From RPQJ01 sp963762315 (GTDB lineage: Bacteria; Pseudomonadota; Gammaproteobacteria; Steroidobacterales; Steroidobacteraceae), in NCBI GenBank assembly GCA_963762315.1, contig CAVXKO010000004.1, positions 62,001 through 126,000 of the forward strand: a stretch of 64,000 nucleotides of DNA, read 5' to 3'. Below the pieces are notes generated by a model. The model was not told the DNA's origin, ran no database searches, and was given only the letters and a program-made list of their open reading frames with translations. Made by a program: the position numbers and the translations under genes. The first letter of the stretch is position 1, and every line of letters begins with the position of its first letter. Of this stretch, positions 63,977 through 64,000 are shown one piece after another.

Positions 63977-64000
63977 CGCGGAGCGACTGAACCCCTCAGT

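Overview
The window is about 64 kb of very GC-rich, densely packed bacterial DNA with no rRNA, tRNA, CRISPR array, prophage or intact insertion sequence that I can see. Gene families such as PA2778/PA2779, bfr-bfd, EmrAB with MarR, NlpE-like and Blc-like lipoproteins, and REP-type palindromes carrying GGGGACATTCTCC, suggest a proteobacterium. It is most likely a gammaproteobacterium of the Steroidobacter/Xanthomonadales type; this is inference from gene content and repeats, not from a marker gene.

Layout. 1-3160: end of a long-chain acyl-CoA ligase, an exported barrel-like protein and a wax ester synthase/diacylglycerol acyltransferase. 3235-9519: small membrane and regulatory genes, then a CZB-GGDEF diguanylate cyclase beside a His/Asp-rich exported protein. 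9554-13847: acetaldehyde dehydrogenase with DUF779, a DUF3187 protein, a double-CDGSH Fe-S protein and an ABM-like protein. 13860-21577: two transporters, an alpha/beta hydrolase, an Xre regulator, an M19 dipeptidase and a large exported amidohydrolase. 21636-31982: lipoproteins, a TolB-like/TPR protein, a transporter with an ornithine cyclodeaminase-like enzyme, msrAB, a triad-less alpha/beta hydrolase, a thioesterase and a DUF2855 protein. 32112-35816: alpha-amylase lipoprotein and NAD malic enzyme, convergent and both riddled with single-base indels. 35979-39751: Sel1 protein, second M19 protein, a REPIN-like palindrome, ferritin-like gene and korB. 39748-44811: korA, ipdC, EF-hand protein, bfr and bfd. 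44968-50907: MarR-EmrAB, M14 carboxypeptidase and an anti-sigma factor. 50904-57354: ECF sigma factor, permease, acyltransferase, a protein resembling cyanobacterial acyl-ACP reductase, and a lipocalin. 57458-64000: rhomboid, a repeat cluster, a TatT-TatP-TatQM TRAP transporter and PA2779/PA2778.

How genes may work together. Acyl-CoA ligase, WS/DGAT, the PlsC-like acyltransferase and the acyl-ACP-reductase-like protein are parts of a plausible neutral-lipid or wax-ester route, although they lie in two separate places. IpdC and a divergent KorAB both act on 2-oxo acids, by a non-oxidative and a ferredoxin-linked route. bfr-bfd forms an iron storage and release unit. MarR-EmrA-EmrB is an efflux operon. 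The ECF sigma factor, its presumed anti-sigma factor and a Tat-exported protein form an operon.

Quality warning. Several otherwise well-conserved genes are broken by single-base shifts, mostly one extra base. About 30 indels crowd into 32.39-35.03 kb, while the next 4.8 kb has none. I read this mainly as a sequence-quality problem and annotate the genes as single units, noting where the frame breaks.
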